Source: Candidatus Pacearchaeota archaeon
GTDB taxonomy: Archaea > Nanobdellota > Nanobdellia > Pacearchaeales > GW2011-AR1
Length of the DNA: 21,850 bases
Direction of reading: 5' to 3'
NCBI GenBank assembly: GCA_002687255.1
Contig: NYZR01000021.1
Location: 1 to 21,850 of the forward strand
The notes beneath the pieces are model-generated. The model worked only from the letters and a program-made list of their open reading frames with translations. It was not told the DNA's origin and did no database searches. Of this stretch, positions 18,700 to 21,850 are shown piece after piece. Made by a program: the position numbers and the translations under genes. The first letter of the stretch is position 1. Each line of letters starts with the position of its first letter.

Positions 18700-21600
18700 G
18701 CTTCTTTTTGTAGTGCTGTTTGCGGTGTTGTTGCTTGTTCCAGGAGTTTTTGCGGCGAGTTCGTTTTCGAGTAGGAGTGGTAGTGCGACGTTTACGAAGC
18801 ACGCTTCTTATTCTACTTATTATACGCCTGAGCAGGTGAAGACGTATTGGCCTGTGTTGGGCGAGGGTCAGACGTGTGAGGCTCGTCAGGATTTGTTGTT
18901 GCAGGTTGCTCCTGCTGGTTGCGAACCAAGTGTTGTTCGGAGCGACTTGTTGGCTGAGCAGAATGTGCCGGTGTTTTGTCAGGTTGATGCATTACAGATT
19001 AATCCTTTGATACAGATTAAGCAGATTAAGAACATTCGGTTTACTGGTGATTATCCTGAGGAGGTGGTGGGTGTTGGTTTCCATCCTGCTCGGGCAGCCT
19101 TGCGGACGAGAGATACTTTGTTGGGTGATCCGATTGTGAACAATGTGGGGTATGTGACTGTTGTTCTCAAGCAGCAGGAGCTGGAAGATAAGTTGCCGGA
19201 TCTGGTGAAGTTGAACTTGAGTGCGCAGATTGAGTATGATGCTGGCGGGGCTTTAGGGATTGGGCGTGCGGAGTTTGTGCTGGATGCGATGACCGATGAG
19301 GATTGGGAAGAGCGGAAGGAAGAGAATAGTTTTTGGCAAGGGAGGTATTTTGTGCGGTTGGATCAGGTTAGTGCAGCGAAGGCCACGGTTTCGGTCTATC
19401 GAGGGGATCAGCGAGTGATGACTCGGACGGTGAAGTTGGGCGAGACGAGCGATGAGATTTTTGTTCCAGGGTTTCAGTGTCGGGCAGGGCTGCAGATTGC
19501 TTATGACAAATTTGAAGCAGCTCAAGATGCTGCGGTGATCGAGATCCAGGATGGGTTGGGAGACGGGGTTGATCGGGTGACTGTTTTTAGGGGGAGTAAA
19601 TTTTTGGATGAAGGGTGTCGGGTGTTGGATGTGAATATTAATGAGAAGAGCGTTGCAGGGATTACTGCAGGGAGTGTGCAGGTGCAGTGTGGGAGTGAGC
19701 GGGGGACTTTGGTTTTAGCTGGGAAGGAGAATAGGTATGTTTTGGGTGAAGCGGATGGTGGGATTTACAAGGTGTTATTCCGAGGGGCTGGAAGTGAAGA
19801 GGAGAGGGAGACAGGGATATTTTTAGATACTGGTGTCGATGGAGGTGTTTTTTCTAGAGTTATTGATACGACATTTCTTTCTTTCCAAGTGGGCACCGTA
19901 ATTGATGAGAAGATTGTTTTGTCGGAGGAGGCCAGATTAGTATTTTCAGGGAAGGGTGCCGATGCTGCTTCTGATTCTGCAGTAAAAAAAAGAGTTGTTG
20001 AAATAGGTAAGCTGAAATTTGCTAAGGGCGTGAAGGAGGCCGCTTTGGCTCTTGATGACACTCCTGTGAAGAATTTGGAGCCCTGGGCAGATGAGTTTGG
20101 GTTGGTTGATGCACCTTTGGGTGGGGATGATGAAGTAGCTTTTGTGAATGCTATCGAGACGTATGAGGGTGTTGCTCGGGAGTATCCCTTGGAGTTGTCT
20201 CGTGGTGATGTTGAGGCGGCGAGGTATGGGGAACAGGCGTTGGTGCAGGCTCTTGATTTGGTTAAGCGTGTTGAGGCTTCTGGCGTGAAGAAGGAGCAGA
20301 CGAAGGAGCGGTTGTTGCATTTGTATTTGGAGAAGTATCCGGAGGGTGCGCTTGCTGATGCGTATCGGGAGGCGTTGAGGACTTTGCCGTTGTTGGATCG
20401 GTCTGATTCGAGTGTGGCTGTTGAGGTGAATAACCGTGTCAGAGTATTGCGTCTTGTTGGTTTGCATAAGCCCGATGTTCAGCCTAGTGCCAAGTTTAGT
20501 ATTCAGTCTGGGGGTGCGGTGAAGACTGTGAGTGTGGATTTGTTTGTGAGGGAAGCAGGGACAGAAGAGGATAAGGTTGGGAATGTGGGGCTTTCTACAG
20601 TGCATAGTATCCGTCTTGATCGTATTACTGGGACTGACAGAGTTTCTGCTACGGTGACATGTCGGGTTGCAGGGAAGGACGGAAGTGGTGCAGGGCTGAA
20701 AGCTGAGAGCTATACTTTCCGGTTGGGTGATGTGGCCTTGGATGTTTGTGTGGGGACTGCGAAGATAAAGTTGACTGATGTTCTGGCTGAGCAGGTTGCT
20801 CGGATTAGATTGTTGCCTGTTATTAAAGGTCCAAAGACACAGACCGATTTGACTGTCGGCATTGGCATTGAGAAGAGAGCCATCAAATTGAGTCCTGAGA
20901 AGACTGCCGAGATGATCCAGAATTTGGATGAGGAGATTGAGAGATGGGGGAAGATTAATCAACAGCTAGGGAATGTCGTGAAAGGATTGCAAGGGGCTTG
21001 TTTTGCGACGTCTGCTGTGTTGACGGTGAAGAATTTCTTGGGAGGTGCTAGTGGGAAGGCGCTTGCTCGAAAGCAAGTGATGAATGGGCCGGGGGGATGG
21101 AAGGAGAAGTGTAAAGAGGCGATTGAGACTAAGAGGGTTCTTGACAGTAAGACTGGTCATTATCGGAGTCCGACAGAGTGTTTTAATCGTAATAAGGATG
21201 CTATTACTCAGGAAGTGGAGTTGAGGACGAAGACGATTCAGGATGTGAATGATGTTGTTGATGATGTGGAATCTGAGGGAGATATTCGAGTTGGTAGCTT
21301 GGTGTCCGGGTATAGTGTTGATCAGGTGCAGGCTCGGCAGGCGTATCTTGCTGAACTCAAAAGAGATCCGAAGTTTGCCGAAGATCCTTTCTTGGATGGT
21401 CTTGAAGAGGGAGACAGTGTTCCTTATACGTATACTGATTTGCGAGAGTGGCATTATAACAAGTTGTTGGCTGAGAAGGAGGGTTCTGGGAAGGAGCGGG
21501 CTGAGAAGGTGTTGGAATCGATTGGTAAGCGGGTTGATCAGAACAGAAGGGATTTGGCTGCGGCGGAATCGGTTGATCCTCGTTTCTTTGGGAGCAGTTC

Positions 21601-21850
21601 GTTTGTTCTTGGAGGAGAGAAGTCATCCGTGGCTCGGGCTCGAGTTATCCCGATTGTTAGGGATAGGTTGGGTGGGAAATTAAGTGATAGAGGGGTGTTG
21701 GAGCCTAAGGTTGGTAGGAAGCTGGTTGATTATGAAGGAGAGGAGGCTTCGGCTATGGTGGTGCGGGTGCGTGAAAAAGTGGGTGATGAGGAGAAGTTGG
21801 TGTCGTATGTAGTTACGGGAGACATGAAGGGCTCGAGTTTGGTTCCTCGT
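18689..21850 (+). CDS. Large secreted protein, 3' end outside the window (over 1050 residues)
   Basis: The frame is open from GTG 18689 to the last base with no stop. The start gives MKSRLLFVVLFAVLLLVPGVFAASSF, a classic signal peptide with likely cleavage after VFA. The N-terminal part has conserved-looking cysteines and the segment VPVFCQVDALQINPLI, then GVGFHPARAALRTRDTLLGDP. Further on are beta-rich regions, a helical stretch around residues 480-560 (with KRVEASGVKKEQTKERLLHLYLEKYP), and long charged helices after residue 850. No catalytic motif is recognised. The 11-base overlap with the 642-residue membrane protein indicates one operon and probably a shared surface structure. I recall similar hypothetical proteins from DPANN archaea but cannot name the family. 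Confidence 0.85.
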   Translation, partial: MKSRLLFVVLFAVLLLVPGVFAASSFSSRSGSATFTKHASYSTYYTPEQVKTYWPVLGEGQTCEARQDLLLQVAPAGCEPSVVRSDLLAEQNVPVFCQVDALQINPLIQIKQIKNIRFTGDYPEEVVGVGFHPARAALRTRDTLLGDPIVNNVGYVTVVLKQQELEDKLPDLVKLNLSAQIEYDAGGALGIGRAEFVLDAMTDEDWEERKEENSFWQGRYFVRLDQVSAAKATVSVYRGDQRVMTRTVKLGETSDEIFVPGFQCRAGLQIAYDKFEAAQDAAVIEIQDGLGDGVDRVTVFRGSKFLDEGCRVLDVNINEKSVAGITAGSVQVQCGSERGTLVLAGKENRYVLGEADGGIYKVLFRGAGSEEERETGIFLDTGVDGGVFSRVIDTTFLSFQVGTVIDEKIVLSEEARLVFSGKGADAASDSAVKKRVVEIGKLKFAKGVKEAALALDDTPVKNLEPWADEFGLVDAPLGGDDEVAFVNAIETYEGVAREYPLELSRGDVEAARYGEQALVQALDLVKRVEASGVKKEQTKERLLHLYLEKYPEGALADAYREALRTLPLLDRSDSSVAVEVNNRVRVLRLVGLHKPDVQPSAKFSIQSGGAVKTVSVDLFVREAGTEEDKVGNVGLSTVHSIRLDRITGTDRVSATVTCRVAGKDGSGAGLKAESYTFRLGDVALDVCVGTAKIKLTDVLAEQVARIRLLPVIKGPKTQTDLTVGIGIEKRAIKLSPEKTAEMIQNLDEEIERWGKINQQLGNVVKGLQGACFATSAVLTVKNFLGGASGKALARKQVMNGPGGWKEKCKEAIETKRVLDSKTGHYRSPTECFNRNKDAITQEVELRTKTIQDVNDVVDDVESEGDIRVGSLVSGYSVDQVQARQAYLAELKRDPKFAEDPFLDGLEEGDSVPYTYTDLREWHYNKLLAEKEGSGKERAEKVLESIGKRVDQNRRDLAAAESVDPRFFGSSSFVLGGEKSSVARARVIPIVRDRLGGKLSDRGVLEPKVGRKLVDYEGEEASAMVVRVREKVGDEEKLVSYVVTGDMKGSSLVPR

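Noticed and set aside
19946..20962. Long minus-strand open frame opposite the large secreted protein
   Set aside because: It arises because the sense strand is T/G-rich and avoids the complements of stops. The sense frame has a signal peptide, an operon overlap and an uninterrupted run to the window end.

Overview
The window is archaeal and most resembles a small-genome lineage of the DPANN/Nanoarchaeota-Woesearchaeota kind. The evidence is archaeal or eukaryote-type information genes (aIF2-alpha, eS27, a minimal Nop10-like protein, eL42, eS1, archaeal uS15, GINS, a RecJ-like DHH nuclease, Bud32, SRP54, FtsY, archaeal phosphoglycerate mutase), a tRNA intron with a bulge-helix-bulge junction, and TATA boxes placed about 25 bases from start codons with no leader. 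The N-terminal RRGQVTIF motif of one secreted protein is also familiar from DPANN genomes. No plasmid, phage, transposase or CRISPR signature is seen. The whole + strand is rich in T and G whichever strand is coding, which suggests a replication-strand bias.

Layout. 1-1240: 3' part of an acidic, calcium-repeat surface protein with a C-terminal membrane anchor. 1241-1730: tRNA-Arg(GCG) embedded in hairpin-rich non-coding DNA. 1727-3288: ndk, a short unknown gene and a family-4 uracil-DNA glycosylase. 3340-4332 (-): operon eS27 - aIF2-alpha - Nop10-like. 4422-4757: unknown. 4762-6435 (-): uS15 and RecJ-like nuclease. 6632-8271: eL42, eS1 and an unknown protein. 8304-8532: tRNA-Gln(TTG) with a structured leader. 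8575-9204: small SPPYW DNA methyltransferase. 9237-12988 (-): Bud32, SRP54, a 68-residue unknown and FtsY. 13090-15816: phosphoglycerate mutase, GINS subunit and an unknown gene. 15907-16280: divergent tRNA-Thr(TGT) and intron-containing tRNA-Val(GAC). 16643-21850: operon of a ribbon-helix-helix-like small protein, a membrane-anchored 642-residue protein and a secreted protein of more than 1050 residues that runs off the window.

How the genes fit together. Most genes serve translation, protein targeting (SRP54 with FtsY) and replication (GINS with the RecJ-like nuclease, whose archaeal relatives bind GINS). The last operon and the first gene are cell-surface genes. The small protein, with palindromes upstream of its TATA box, may autoregulate the operon.

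The least ordinary content is non-coding. (1) Four copies of an imperfect stem-loop share a covarying 6+5 bp stem with one bulged A and a conserved TNTTGCTG loop start; two of them end on the base before a tRNA. (2) Short perfect hairpins with mostly 3-5 base loops recur in tandem in nearly every intergenic gap, in the tRNA-Val intron and in frame inside Bud32 and FtsY. (3) The 3' ends of tRNA-Arg and tRNA-Gln are duplicated nearby, bracketing such hairpins. Together these suggest an active family of small palindromic elements. All structures were read by eye; no folding or database search was run.
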